Shown here piece after piece: positions 17,636 to 26,354 of a stretch of 33,931 nucleotides of DNA; the stretch's first letter is position 1; each line of letters opens with the position of its first letter. The stretch covers positions 1 through 33,931 of the forward strand of contig NZ_JMQN01000031.1 in the NCBI RefSeq assembly GCF_000705555.1, written 5' to 3'. A program made the position numbers and the translations under genes. The DNA is from Marinobacterium lacunae (GTDB taxonomy: Bacteria > Pseudomonadota > Gammaproteobacteria > Pseudomonadales > Balneatricaceae). A model generated the notes under the pieces. The model was given only the letters and a program-made list of their open reading frames with translations, was not told the origin of the DNA and did no database searches.

Positions 17636-18103
17636 TTAGCTGCCGTCGATGGGTAATGCGGTGCTGAAACTGTAGCCGTGACGCTCGAACCCCAGCGATT
17701 CATAAAAGGCGTGGGCACGCTCGCGCTTAAGGTTGGACGAGAGGGTGACCTTGTAACACCCCTTCGCCCGCGCCAGGTCAAGCGCCTGCTCCATCATGAA
17801 GTGCCCCACCCCCTGCCCCTGAAAGTCAGGCTCTACCGCCACATCTTCAATAATGCCCGAGCGGTTACCGCGATGTGCCAGATTATCCATGATCAGCAGA
17901 GCAAAAGTGCCAACGATCCGCTCACCGCTAAGCGCCAAATAGATGCGGTAGTCGGGGTAGCAGGCCATGCGCATGAATAGTTGCTCGGCCTCTTCAAGAC
18001 TCAGGGTGTTGCCGTTATCCATATCCGGCTGTGCGTATAGCCGCAGGAGCGCCTCCAGATCGTTTGTCATCGCTTCCCGCAATACAAGACTGTCGCTTGT
18101 CAT
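17636..18103 (-). CDS. GNAT-family N-acetyltransferase
   Basis: A 155-residue GNAT protein. Beta strands 4-5 with the acetyl-CoA pyrophosphate loop are visible in IIEDVAVEPDFQGQGVGHFM (QGQGVG matches Q/RxxGxG/A). The C-terminal HAFYESLGFERHGYSF is the usual end of the fold. It would transfer acetyl from acetyl-CoA to an amine of an unknown substrate. It converges with the dioxygenase-family gene 12 bases away. Family certain, target unknown. Confidence 0.88.
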   Translation of the reverse strand: MTSDSLVLREAMTNDLEALLRLYAQPDMDNGNTLSLEEAEQLFMRMACYPDYRIYLALSGERIVGTFALLIMDNLAHRGNRSGIIEDVAVEPDFQGQGVGHFMMEQALDLARAKGCYKVTLSSNLKRERAHAFYESLGFERHGYSFSTALPIDGS

Positions 18104-18306
18104 CCTTCACCCCTGCTACTCCGATGGTTATCGGACAGTTAAGCCGACGAAACTGTACTTGTCAGCCCCGCAACGACCTGCTTTTTCAGTAATACGCCCT
18201 TCCGACACAGGGGCGGATTCAAACGGTGGTTTGAAATCATTTGTACTCAAGGACCAGTTGCCGTACACAAATGGCTGTTTTTATTAATAAAACAAGGAGT
18301 ATGTTT

Positions 18307-19413
18307 ATGAATCCGCTTTTTTTGAAGGGTGCCAATTTTTTCGAGTCCATTGAGCAGCCGCGGCAGGAGCATCTGCATCTGGCGGTTGTCACCCATCTGC
18401 TCAGGGGTGCCCCGCTCTACCTTGAAACACTGGGCCGTATGGCGAAGGTGGATGTAGTGTTTCCAAAGCCAAAGAGCGTCAGCCAGGAAACCCTCGAACA
18501 ACTGGGAGACCGCTTCCAGATTTTGATCAAAAACCGTAACCAGCTGAGTTCGCCGGATGTGGTGGCGGCGATCCTTAACGATTATGTGCAGGATGGCGAG
18601 CTGATCCTGATCGATGTGGGCGGTTATTTCGTGGAGGCACTGCCGGGGCTGATGGAGCGCCTACGGGTGCCGCTTCGCGGCATTGTCGAGGTGACTGAAA
18701 ACGGACACCAGCGTTACGCCGCGCTGAAGTCGCTGCCGGTGCCGGTGATATCCATCGCACGCAGCCCATTGAAGGGGCCGGAAGACTACCTCACCGGCCA
18801 GTCGATTGTGTACTCCTCGGAAGCGTTGATGCGCCAGTGTCATCATATTCCCAATGGCGGCCACGCGGTGGTGTTCGGCTATGGCAAGATCGGCAGTTCC
18901 ATCGCCAAGGCGCTGCACTCGAAGAATATCAACACCAAGGTTGTCGAGATCGACCCAATCCGCGCTATCGATGCCCGCTCCCGCGGGTTTGATCTGCTAA
19001 CAAAAGAGGAGGCGCTGCAAACCAGCGATATCATCTACTGCGCAACCGGCAACCGTTCGTTGTGCTCCAGCGATTTTTCGCTGGTGAAGAACGGCGCATT
19101 CATCTTCTCGGTCACCTCGTTCGATGACGAGATGGAGCTGCCCCGTGCCAACGGCAGCTTCCAGATTCACCCGGTAACCGAGCATATACAGCGCTACGAG
19201 CGTCTGGGGCAATACTACTACCTTGCCAACCGCGGCAACGCGATCAACTTTATCCACAACGCGGAGGTCGGCCCCTACATATTTCTGGTTCAGGGCGAAT
19301 GTATTGAAGCGATGAATTATATGAGCCGTAACTCACTGGAACCGGGGCTCCATGAACTGCCAACCGAGCTGCGTCGCTCGCTTGCCCAGTCGTGGCTGAA
19401 TCACTTTGTCTGA
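18307..19413 (+). CDS. Protein with S-adenosylhomocysteine-hydrolase-like NAD-binding domain
   Basis: About 368 residues. The Rossmann segment HAVVFGYGKIGSSIAKAL (about residues 186-203), followed by KVVEIDPIRAIDARSRGFDL, closely resembles the NAD domain of S-adenosylhomocysteine hydrolase (GYGxVGKGxA, then ExDPIxALxAxxxG). Next comes SDIIYCATGNRSL, the counterpart of the TTGN motif. The N-terminal half is not the usual SAHH substrate domain, and the C-terminus lacks the SAHH KPDxYRY tail. So it is probably a divergent paralog and not the housekeeping enzyme. AAGGAG sits seven bases before the ATG at 18307; earlier in-frame ATGs (18241, 18301) are worse placed. Function unknown. Confidence 0.75.
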   Translation: MNPLFLKGANFFESIEQPRQEHLHLAVVTHLLRGAPLYLETLGRMAKVDVVFPKPKSVSQETLEQLGDRFQILIKNRNQLSSPDVVAAILNDYVQDGELILIDVGGYFVEALPGLMERLRVPLRGIVEVTENGHQRYAALKSLPVPVISIARSPLKGPEDYLTGQSIVYSSEALMRQCHHIPNGGHAVVFGYGKIGSSIAKALHSKNINTKVVEIDPIRAIDARSRGFDLLTKEEALQTSDIIYCATGNRSLCSSDFSLVKNGAFIFSVTSFDDEMELPRANGSFQIHPVTEHIQRYERLGQYYYLANRGNAINFIHNAEVGPYIFLVQGECIEAMNYMSRNSLEPGLHELPTELRRSLAQSWLNHFV

Positions 19414-19457
19414 ACGGCAACGGACTGCCAACGACACGGCGGTGTAATCACGGGAGA

Positions 19458-19478
19458 GAACAGAGCATGCCTCTGTTC
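19458..19478. terminator. Hairpin between convergent genes
   Basis: GAACAGAG and CTCTGTTC form an exact eight-base stem around a five-base loop, placed between the SAHH-like gene and the convergent GGDEF gene and touching the latter's stop codon. There is no T-tract on either strand, so intrinsic termination is uncertain. Confidence 0.35.
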
Positions 19479-21222
19479 ACAACATGGAGTCGAGGCCCAC
19501 GTCCCCATAGAAACAGTAACGGTTGCGTCCCGTGCGCTTGGCCTGATACATCGCCAAATCGGCCTTGCGCACGAGATCATCCACATCCATGCCGTCCTGC
19601 GGATAAAAGCTGATACCGATACTGGCTGAGAGTTTGATCGGCCCGACATCTGTATCAAACGGATTACCGAAGCTGCCCAGAAGCTTTTCGGCGATACCAT
19701 GCACCCCCGCGATATCGGACAGCTCATCCACCAGCAGCAAGAACTCGTCGCCACCAAGGCGTGAGAGCGTGTCGCTCTTGCGGATGCCGGATTTAAGTCG
19801 CTCGCCCACCTGCTTGAGCAACGTATCGCCAAGCTCGTGGCCATAGGTGTCGTTGACCGCCTTGAAGCCATCCAGATCGACAAACACGGCGGCGATGTTG
19901 TAACTGCCCCGCTGAGCTTTCTGTATCGCATGCTCCATCCGTGCACGCATCAACAGCCGATTGGGTAGGTCGGTAAGCGGGTCTTTGCACGCTTGATGCA
20001 TCAGCTCCTGCTCAACCCGTTTCTGTTCGCTGATATCGGTCAGCGTCAGCACCAGACTGCTCAGCTCGCCCTGAGCATTGGTCACACTATTCAACGTACC
20101 GATATAGGGCCGGGTATTGCCGCCTACGTCCCGCCCCTCGACTTCGCCGCGCCATGAGTTCTGCTCCTTGAGGATCACATTGACTGAACAGCAGCCCTCA
20201 GGCCCCTTTATTAAGCTGTCCATCTCGACACCCAGCAAAGTGCCTGCCGCATATCCAAATGCCTGATGTGCGGCACTGTTGGCTGATACAACACGCCCCT
20301 CAGCATCGAGTATGAAACAGCAGTCGGAGGTGGTATCGAACACCAGTGCGGCCTGTTTGATCTTCTCTGCCGCCTGACGCTCGGCGGTCACGTCACGGCC
20401 AATACCCACCAACCCTTCGATCCGGCCCTCGTCGTTTCGAATCGGGAACTTGTACATATCCAGCAGCTGACGTCGACCGTCGTTGTAAGTGACCCACTCG
20501 TCCACCCGACGTGCCTCGCCCTGCTCCAGAATGGCGGTATCCTGCTCCATAATGTAGGCCGCAGATCGCTGCGACATCAGGTCCGCGTCACAGGCACCGA
20601 TGATGCGCTCTTCGCTGAGATTCATGAAGTTAACGAACGCGGCGTTGCAGTACTGATAGACCCCTTTCACATCCTTGACGAATATGAAGTCGGGAATGGC
20701 ATTGATCACCAGCTGCATCATGTGGCGCTCGCGGTTCAAACCGGCCTGCGACAACGCCAGATCGGTCATATCGCGTGCCACGATAATAGCGCCACCGGCC
20801 TTGGCATCGGCATCGGCAAAGGGGGTTAGACTGATATCGAGATAGTGCTGCTGATCGCTGCTGTTGAACTCCCAGAGATCCAGCCTGACCGCTTGGCCGC
20901 CGAGTGCCTCGGCAACCCTAGGGCTCACCTTGCGGACAAAATTGCTGTCTCTGTGCACCTCTTGCAGGCGCTTGCCGATCAGTGTCTCGCGATCACTGGA
21001 GAAAAAAGCCGCGTAGCCGCTGCTGACAGCCTTGTAGCGGGCCTTGTTATCGATGATCGCAATCATGTCGGTGATACTGGCCAGCAGACGCGAGAGTTCC
21101 TCCTGCGACATATCCCATTGGAACGACTCCATCAGCGCATCATTCGACAAGGCTCCGATCCGAGATCCGTCGCCTTGGCCACTACCCTGACTGAGTCTTA
21201 AAACCCGAATGAGGTCATCCAT
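19477..21222 (-). CDS. PAS-PAS-PAS-GGDEF diguanylate cyclase
   Basis: A 581-residue soluble signalling protein. Three PAS-type domains follow one another: about residues 40-165 (ITDMIAIIDNKARYKAVSSG), 170-295 (IPDFIFVKDVKGVYQYCNAA) and 295-415 (SDCCFILDAEGRVVSANSAA), each ending in a D-I/M/V-T linker typical of PAC motifs. The C-terminal GGDEF domain has the intact active site RLGGDEF near residue 490 and, five residues before it, RKSD, an RxxD inhibitory site. It should make cyclic di-GMP under product feedback. No EAL domain and no membrane segment are present. AGGGAT precedes the ATG. Confidence 0.93.
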   Translation of the reverse strand: MDDLIRVLRLSQGSGQGDGSRIGALSNDALMESFQWDMSQEELSRLLASITDMIAIIDNKARYKAVSSGYAAFFSSDRETLIGKRLQEVHRDSNFVRKVSPRVAEALGGQAVRLDLWEFNSSDQQHYLDISLTPFADADAKAGGAIIVARDMTDLALSQAGLNRERHMMQLVINAIPDFIFVKDVKGVYQYCNAAFVNFMNLSEERIIGACDADLMSQRSAAYIMEQDTAILEQGEARRVDEWVTYNDGRRQLLDMYKFPIRNDEGRIEGLVGIGRDVTAERQAAEKIKQAALVFDTTSDCCFILDAEGRVVSANSAAHQAFGYAAGTLLGVEMDSLIKGPEGCCSVNVILKEQNSWRGEVEGRDVGGNTRPYIGTLNSVTNAQGELSSLVLTLTDISEQKRVEQELMHQACKDPLTDLPNRLLMRARMEHAIQKAQRGSYNIAAVFVDLDGFKAVNDTYGHELGDTLLKQVGERLKSGIRKSDTLSRLGGDEFLLLVDELSDIAGVHGIAEKLLGSFGNPFDTDVGPIKLSASIGISFYPQDGMDVDDLVRKADLAMYQAKRTGRNRYCFYGDVGLDSML

Positions 21223-21447
21223 AACACGTTATCCCTGTCTGCTGCTGACTGAACGACATGACACCCACTATCATGTGTGACTGACGTCGGCTTTGCATTG
21301 CGATTTACGTACCTACCACAGCTATTGTCGGCAAGCCCAATCTTACTCCATATCAGAGGTTATCCACCCGTTTTCAAACGGTTCGATACCATTCACCGCT
21401 GTAAAAACACGGGTAAGACGCGCTTTAGAGACACTTTGCACAACACA

Positions 21448-22077
21448 TCAGTTTACACGTGTGAAAATCACTTTGATGCCCAGTGCCATCATCGCGCCAC
21501 CGAGCACACGATCCACCCAATGCCCCATCTGCTTAAACCGCAGACTGATCGCAGGTCTTGAAAACAGACCAACTACAAGCGAAAACCAGGCCATCTGAAT
21601 CACCATCATCCAAACGCCGTAGATCGCGATCTGATAAGCAGGGATATCCGGTGAGAGCACCACGGTAAACAGCGAGACGAAGTAGATCGGTGCCTTGGGA
21701 TTGAGCACATTGCACAGAAAGCCCGTACTGATGCTTCTACCGGCAGACTGCATCGGCATCGCATCCGATACCTCAGAGTTCAACGCCGCCTTTTTGGCCT
21801 TAAGGCCCTTGAACCCGAGATAGATCAGGTAGGAGCCACCCAACAGTTTGATCGCCCAGAGGTAGCTTTGCGAGTTAGCGATGATCGCCGCCAATCCGAA
21901 CGCCGAGTATATGATATGTACCGACAGCCCCAACGCGATACCCAAGCTGCACAACAGGCCGGCTCTCGTACCATTTTTCAGTGTTTGCTGAGATACCAGG
22001 ACGAAATCAGGCCCCGGGGAAGCCGCGGCCAGTGTGTGCACCAGCGTAATAATCAGCAATCCATGTAGTAGATCCAA
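21448..22077 (-). CDS. LysE/RhtB-family amino acid exporter
   Basis: A 209-residue inner-membrane protein with about six hydrophobic segments. The RhtB signature ASPGPDFVLVSQQTLKNGTR lies after the first segment, and GGSYLIYLGFKGLKAKKA and GFLCNVLNPKAPIYFVSLF follow as in family members. It would export an amino acid or analogue. The start is TTG, supported by AAGGGA six bases upstream; no ATG fits the family N-terminus better. Substrate unknown. Confidence 0.9.
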   Translation of the reverse strand: MDLLHGLLIITLVHTLAAASPGPDFVLVSQQTLKNGTRAGLLCSLGIALGLSVHIIYSAFGLAAIIANSQSYLWAIKLLGGSYLIYLGFKGLKAKKAALNSEVSDAMPMQSAGRSISTGFLCNVLNPKAPIYFVSLFTVVLSPDIPAYQIAIYGVWMMVIQMAWFSLVVGLFSRPAISLRFKQMGHWVDRVLGGAMMALGIKVIFTRVN

Positions 22078-22219
22078 AGCAATTCCCTTCTTAACGATAC
22101 CTGCCGCGTAACGTCAGGCGGTTGTTCAAAATTCTACGCCGTTTGCAACGAATCGATATACGGCGATTACGACCATAGAGTTTAGTCTGAGTCGGGTCTG
22201 TCGAACAGGCAAGTTGCAG

Positions 22220-22249
22220 AGTGTGAAAACCGGGAGTGTGAAAACCGGG
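22220..22249 (+). repeat. Two tandem copies of a 15-bp unit
   Basis: The 15-base unit AGTGTGAAAACCGGG occurs twice in direct succession between the LysE-family gene and the usp terminator. It is outside any supported gene. Simple slippage duplication is the easiest explanation. Confidence 0.7.
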
Positions 22250-22257
22250 TATGCCAA

Positions 22258-22281
22258 CAAAAAAGGAGCCCTTAGGCTCCT
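22258..22281 (-). terminator. Rho-independent terminator after uspA
   Basis: On the minus strand the stem GGAGCC-TAAG-GGCTCC is followed directly by a run of T (22264 down to about 22259). It lies 23 bases downstream of the universal stress protein gene and ends the TRAP-usp transcription unit. Confidence 0.85.
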
Positions 22282-22303
22282 GTCACACATGAATACCGAC
22301 AGA

Positions 22304-22798
22304 TCAGTTATCGTCAGTGAGCGGTACGATCAACACCGGTCGCTTGCTGTTATACATCACCTTGTTCGGCGTGGAACCAAGCAGGAACTTCTCCATTGCA
22401 GAGTGGTGGCGTACGCCCATCACAATAACATCGGCTTCGATCTCGTCAGCCACCTTGAGTATCACACGCCAGGGCGTGCCCTCTTCCACCCTCGCCGTTA
22501 CCTGCGATGGGTCCATGATCTCGCTGCCCTCAAGCTCCGATTCGCAGAAGCGCTCGATGCGCTCCTTCACCTTACGCTGCAGGCTGTCGATCCCCTCACG
22601 CTGGCGTTCTTCGAGTTCCTCCTCATTGAGGATATTGCGCACCAGATTCTGCGCCGATGCCGGCAGCGGCTCGATCACGTGCAGATAGGTAATTTCAGAG
22701 CGGTAATGACCGCACAGGCTCACGGCACGGCGAAAGGCAGGGCGCGATCCCTGTTCGAGATCGGATGCGTACAGAATCTTTTTAACGTCGGGCAACAT
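22304..22798 (-). CDS. UspA-family universal stress protein linked to TRAP transporter
   Basis: A 164-residue single-domain UspA protein. It starts with KKILYASDLEQGSRPAFRRA, has DVIVMGVRHHSAMEKFLLGS and ends NSKRPVLIVPL, matching the ATP-binding signature region G-2x-G-9x-G-S/T except that His stands where the second Gly is common. A Usp encoded after dctPQM is a known arrangement; in the ectoine TRAP system TeaD modulates uptake. AGGAGG lies six bases before the ATG. A hairpin in the gap to dctM may lower its expression or separate the messages. Confidence 0.9.
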   Translation of the reverse strand: MLPDVKKILYASDLEQGSRPAFRRAVSLCGHYRSEITYLHVIEPLPASAQNLVRNILNEEELEERQREGIDSLQRKVKERIERFCESELEGSEIMDPSQVTARVEEGTPWRVILKVADEIEADVIVMGVRHHSAMEKFLLGSTPNKVMYNSKRPVLIVPLTDDN

Positions 22799-22822
22799 GC
22801 TATGCCTCCTGGTTCTTAACCG

Positions 22823-22849
22823 AAAACAGGCCCCCGCACGGGAGCCTGT
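22823..22849 (-). terminator. Terminator-like hairpin between dctM and uspA
   Basis: On the minus strand ACAGGCTCCCG and CGGGGGCCTGT pair across a three-base loop with one mismatch, followed by TTTT. It may act as a partial terminator between the transporter and the stress protein gene, leaving some read-through. Confidence 0.65.
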
Positions 22850-22861
22850 GGATTGTTTGGC

Positions 22862-24190
22862 TTATCGATAGAGCAGATCGGGCAAAAACAGCGAGATCTG
22901 GGCCACGAAGACAATCAGCGCCAGACGCACGATGTCGGCGCACCAGAACGGGGTGACCCCCTTGAAGATGGTGCCGGTCTTCACATCCCTGAGCACTGCA
23001 CTGAGCACGAACACGTTCATCCCCACCGGCGGTGTAATCAGGCTGATCTCGGTAACCACCACCACGACGATGCCAAACCAGACCAGATCGAAGCCGAGAC
23101 TGGATACCAGCGGATAAAACACCGGCACCGTCAGCAGCATCATCGACAGGCTCTCGAACACCATGCCTAGCACGATATAAATCGCCAAAATTACCAGGAT
23201 GACAACGATCGGTGTGACCTCAAGACTTGTCACCAGACTGAGCAAGGCATCCGGCAGGCCCGCACGGTTGATAAAGTCGGAGAAGATCAGAGCACCGATT
23301 ACCACACCGAACAGCATCGCGGAGGTCCGTGCCGTGTCGGTCAGCGTATCGAACAGCGTGGCCACGCTCAGGCGACGGCGCGCCAGCGCGATGATGAAGG
23401 CACCACCGGCACCGATACCGGCCGCTTCCGTGGGTGTGAACACCCCCAGATAAATACCGCCCATCACGATGGTGAACAGCAGCAACACGCCCCAGACACC
23501 CTTAAGTGCCTGTAGACGCTCTGGCCAGGCCATTTTGTCACCGGCAGGGCCCTGCTCAGGCGAGCGCCAGACCACATAGCGAACGGCGGCCAGGTAAAGC
23601 AGGATGCCGAGCATTCCAGGGATGAAACCCGCAGCAAACAGTTCGCGAATACTCGATTCGGTCAGCAGGCCATAGATCACCAGAATGACACTCGGCGGGA
23701 TCAGAATGCCCAGCGTGCCACCGGCGGCGATTGAGGCCGCGGCCAAACCGTCGGAGTAACCATACTTGCGCATCGGCGGCATCGCCACCCGCGCCATGGT
23801 CGCCGAGGTTGCCAGACTCGACCCGCAGATTGCGGAAAAGCCGCCGCAGGCCACCACCGTCGCCATCGACAGTCCCCCCTTGCGATGGCCGAGAAAGGCA
23901 TTGGATACGTGGTAGAGCTCCTGCGACAGGCCTGAGCGGGTAACCAGATTTCCCATCAGAATAAACAGCGGAATCACCGACAGGCTGTACTCCTGAACCG
24001 TGTCGATCACACGGTAGGAGGCCATCGAGAGAACACTGGTCCAGCGGAAATCAAACAGGTTGCTGAACTCCAGCCCCTGCAACGCCGCGAAACCGAAGAA
24101 ACCGACCAGTCCCATAGCGAATGCGATCGGCATTCGCACAACGAGGATCAGGAGCAGCAGAACGGCAAATCCGAGCAGTACAACAGACAT
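22862..24190 (-). CDS. dctM: TRAP transporter large permease, DctM family
   Basis: About 442 residues with roughly 12 hydrophobic segments, the membrane channel of a TRAP transporter. Hallmarks: RMPIAFAMGLVGFFGF near the N-terminus, the SVIPLFILMGNLVTRSGLS segment, CGGFSAICGSSLATSATMAR (conserved SG..A.A region), GGTLGILIPPSVILVIYG, and TPTEAAGIGAGGAFIIALAR. It couples sodium-driven transport to the DctP receptor. I place the start at the ATG at 24190 because AGGAG is eight bases before it; a GTG at 24199 is in frame. It follows dctQ at 17 bases. Confidence 0.95.
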   Translation of the reverse strand: MSVVLLGFAVLLLLILVVRMPIAFAMGLVGFFGFAALQGLEFSNLFDFRWTSVLSMASYRVIDTVQEYSLSVIPLFILMGNLVTRSGLSQELYHVSNAFLGHRKGGLSMATVVACGGFSAICGSSLATSATMARVAMPPMRKYGYSDGLAAASIAAGGTLGILIPPSVILVIYGLLTESSIRELFAAGFIPGMLGILLYLAAVRYVVWRSPEQGPAGDKMAWPERLQALKGVWGVLLLFTIVMGGIYLGVFTPTEAAGIGAGGAFIIALARRRLSVATLFDTLTDTARTSAMLFGVVIGALIFSDFINRAGLPDALLSLVTSLEVTPIVVILVILAIYIVLGMVFESLSMMLLTVPVFYPLVSSLGFDLVWFGIVVVVVTEISLITPPVGMNVFVLSAVLRDVKTGTIFKGVTPFWCADIVRLALIVFVAQISLFLPDLLYR

Positions 24191-24207
24191 AGACACCACT
24201 CCTAGAA

Positions 24208-24723
24208 TTATTTTGTTTGCGTGGTGAGGATGCGATAGACACCGTAGGTGATCATCCCCACCGCCGTGAACCAGCTCATCACCGCGATATATTCGATGAT
24301 GTAGCCCGTAGGCATGCCGAGATACTCGGTCACGACACCTCGACGCATGGCACGCTCGGCCAGTTCGAAGATGCGCACACCAAGAACGTACATCGACGTG
24401 GAGATGACCAGCGCCGCTAGCAGCCCCAGCGCCTTGACCAGCGCGCTGCCGAGCACCTTATCGAGGATGTCGACCACCACATGCCCGCCGCGCCAGGTCA
24501 CAACCGGCATCTCGGCAAACAGCATGATCGCCAGCCCCACCTCGGTAAGCTCCGTGGCACCATCCAGCGAGTTGCCAAAGAGATAGCGACCGGCGACGTC
24601 GACGCAGGTCAGCAGCATCAATAAAAACAGTACGCTTGCGGCAACCACTTCAAGGGCAAAGGCCAGCCACCTGACTGGCCCGCTCTCGTCGTAGTGCGCA
24701 TGAACCCATGCACTGAGAGACAT
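24208..24723 (-). CDS. dctQ: TRAP transporter small permease, DctQ family
   Basis: A 171-residue protein with four membrane segments: LAFALEVVAASVLFLLMLLT, then the conserved DVAGRYLFGNSLDGATELTE motif with LTEVGLAIMLFAEM, VTWRGGHVVVDI, LLAALVISTSMYVLGVRIF, and YIAVMSWFTAVGMITYGVY. The R-Y-F-G-N...E pattern is diagnostic of DctQ, the small subunit that pairs with DctM. It lies 12 bases after dctP in the same operon. Confidence 0.94.
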   Translation of the reverse strand: MSLSAWVHAHYDESGPVRWLAFALEVVAASVLFLLMLLTCVDVAGRYLFGNSLDGATELTEVGLAIMLFAEMPVVTWRGGHVVVDILDKVLGSALVKALGLLAALVISTSMYVLGVRIFELAERAMRRGVVTEYLGMPTGYIIEYIAVMSWFTAVGMITYGVYRILTTQTK

Positions 24724-24735
24724 TTCGATTACCTA

Positions 24736-25776
24736 TTATTGCTTGCCGTTTTCGTAATCGCGGGCGATGCTCCACAGCTCGTCGACTGCCGCCTGCGCAT
24801 CAATACCGCGGTCTGCTACGCTCTCGACCCACTCCTCTTTCATGCCCTTGATCATGGCGTAAAATTCGCGTGCCATCGGGTCGGTCTCTTTCACTTCAAT
24901 CAGATTGACGCCGGACGCCTGCGCCACCTTGTAACCCTCGGCATCGATACCGTCCCAGGCCTTACCGGCCATCTGCGAGAGTTTCTCGCCGGATACGCTG
25001 AGAATCGCCTCGCGGTCTTTCGGGTCCAGGTCAGCCAGGAAATCGGGGTTCATGAAGATCGAGAAGCTACCCAGATACATACCGCCCGGCAACAGGGTAA
25101 CGTTCGGCGCCACTTCGTTCAGGCGCAGCGCCTTCTGCTCGCCCATCGGCATGAAAACACCGTCAATTACCCCCTGCTGCAGCATCTCGTAGACCTTCGG
25201 TGCAGGTGCCGCTACCGGAGTGATGCCCATACGCTCACCCAGAACACTCTGTACACCGCCACCGATGCGGATCTTCTTGCCCTTGATCTGATCCCAGGAG
25301 GTGATCGGCTCTTTGGAGTGGATATAACCGGGGCCGTGGGTGAACATGCCGATCACTTCTAGGCCGTCAAACTCGTTGGCCTGTTTGAAGTGCTGGTCGT
25401 ACACGCGCCACAACGCCACGGACGCCGCTTCTGCACTGACACCAAGCCCCGGCTGCTCCACCGCCTGCGGCAACTGGAAGCGACCCGGCACATAACCGTG
25501 GTAGCTGAAGCTTGCATCGATCACACCGTCCTCAACCAGCTGGAACAGGGTTTTCGGATGACCGAGCCCCTCCTCGACTTCAACCCGTACACGGCCTTCG
25601 GTGGCTTCTTCCACCCACTTGGCCCATGTCGGCCAAACCACCGCATTCTGCGGGTTGCTCGGAGCCAGCCACGTGCCTACCCTCAGTACGGTTTCGGCAT
25701 AAATATTACCGGACAGCGCCAATGCACCCAGTGCGAGTGCCGCCTTGGCTTTTGAAAAAAGTGTCGTCTTGTTCAT
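24736..25776 (-). CDS. dctP: TRAP transporter substrate-binding protein, DctP family
   Basis: A 346-residue periplasmic receptor. Signal peptide residues 1-27 (KAKAALALGALALSGNIYAE). The mature protein starts TVLRVGTWLAPSNP and contains LFQLVEDGVIDASFSYHGYV, the arginine-bearing IKGKKIRIGGG (the conserved arginine binds substrate carboxylate in TRAP receptors), and VYEMLQQGVIDGVFMPMGEQ. The promoter carries a copy of the 12-bp palindrome shared with the hpa genes and a perfect TATAAT. This argues that the ligand is an Hpa-pathway compound such as 4-hydroxyphenylacetate or homoprotocatechuate, which is inference. Confidence 0.93.
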   Translation of the reverse strand: MNKTTLFSKAKAALALGALALSGNIYAETVLRVGTWLAPSNPQNAVVWPTWAKWVEEATEGRVRVEVEEGLGHPKTLFQLVEDGVIDASFSYHGYVPGRFQLPQAVEQPGLGVSAEAASVALWRVYDQHFKQANEFDGLEVIGMFTHGPGYIHSKEPITSWDQIKGKKIRIGGGVQSVLGERMGITPVAAPAPKVYEMLQQGVIDGVFMPMGEQKALRLNEVAPNVTLLPGGMYLGSFSIFMNPDFLADLDPKDREAILSVSGEKLSQMAGKAWDGIDAEGYKVAQASGVNLIEVKETDPMAREFYAMIKGMKEEWVESVADRGIDAQAAVDELWSIARDYENGKQ

Positions 25777-25805
25777 TGCTTTCCACCTGACTCTCTCTAA
25801 CGGAG

Positions 25806-25831
25806 ATTATATTTTTTAATTAATATATTAA
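25806..25831 (-). promoter_or_regulatory. dctP promoter with palindromic operator
   Basis: On the minus strand a perfect -10 TATAAT (25811-25806) lies about 30 bases before the dctP ATG. The perfect palindrome TTAATATATTAA at 25820-25831 overlaps the expected -35 region, which itself matches poorly. This placement fits repression by the factor that recognises the sister sites at hpaF and hpaH. Confidence 0.6.
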
Positions 25832-25838
25832 CTTTTAA

Positions 25839-25855
25839 GACGGCACGAAGCCGTC
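25839..25855 (-). terminator. Hairpin after hpaF
   Basis: On the minus strand GACGGC-TTCGT-GCCGTC forms a tight six-base-pair stem 27 bases past the hpaF stop, followed by TTAAAAG, a weak T-tract. It probably separates hpaF from the dctP promoter immediately downstream. Confidence 0.5.
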
Positions 25856-25881
25856 GCAAAGCACCTTGCATCAACAGGCCG

Positions 25882-26268
25882 TTACGCTTTAGCGAACAGG
25901 GGGTGAATGTTGTTCTTGTTGAACTTGAGCACCGGATCGAGCTCTGTCATCTCGAACGAGATCTGGCAGTAGCCGTTATCGGTGATCGGCTTCATCCAGT
26001 CACAGAGAATTTCGAACACCCGCTCTGCGACCTCTTTCTTGAGCGCCATATCACGTCCATGGCCAATCTTCAGATTGAGGTTCAAGAAGGCAAACTCTTC
26101 GCGACCGTCCGCGACACGGAAGTCGTTGCAGCGGATTGCGCGGCTGCGCACACCGCCGATGGGGAAGGCACCGGTTGAGACCACATACTCATGCAGCGCC
26201 TTGAACAGCGGTTGGAATTCCAGCTTGTCGTGCAGGTTTCCGGAGTATTCGACGATGAAATGGGGCAT
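25882..26268 (-). CDS. hpaF: 5-carboxymethyl-2-hydroxymuconate Delta-isomerase
   Basis: A 128-residue cytoplasmic isomerase of the homoprotocatechuate pathway, tautomerase fold. The start PHFIVEYSGNLHDKLEFQPL gives the mature N-terminal proline that is the catalytic base in this family, and GGVRSRAIRC, NLNLKIGHGRD and SFEMTELDP follow as in known HpaF. It converts 5-carboxymethyl-2-hydroxymuconate to 5-oxopent-3-ene-1,2,5-tricarboxylate. The frame runs back to 26376, but the ATG at 26268 has GGAG eight bases upstream and is required for Pro-1. It is transcribed away from the other hpa genes. Confidence 0.95.
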   Translation of the reverse strand: MPHFIVEYSGNLHDKLEFQPLFKALHEYVVSTGAFPIGGVRSRAIRCNDFRVADGREEFAFLNLNLKIGHGRDMALKKEVAERVFEILCDWMKPITDNGYCQISFEMTELDPVLKFNKNNIHPLFAKA

Positions 26269-26354
26269 TTCAGCAGCTCCCGTGCTTGTTATAGCTATCT
26301 TCTTTAGGGGCTCAGGCGGGAACATCGGGCCTCGCCTGTTAAGCAGAAACTTAA

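Noticed and set aside
22220-22249. Tandem 15-bp repeat as a CRISPR or regulatory array
   Set aside because: Only two contiguous copies without spacers; simple duplication explains it.
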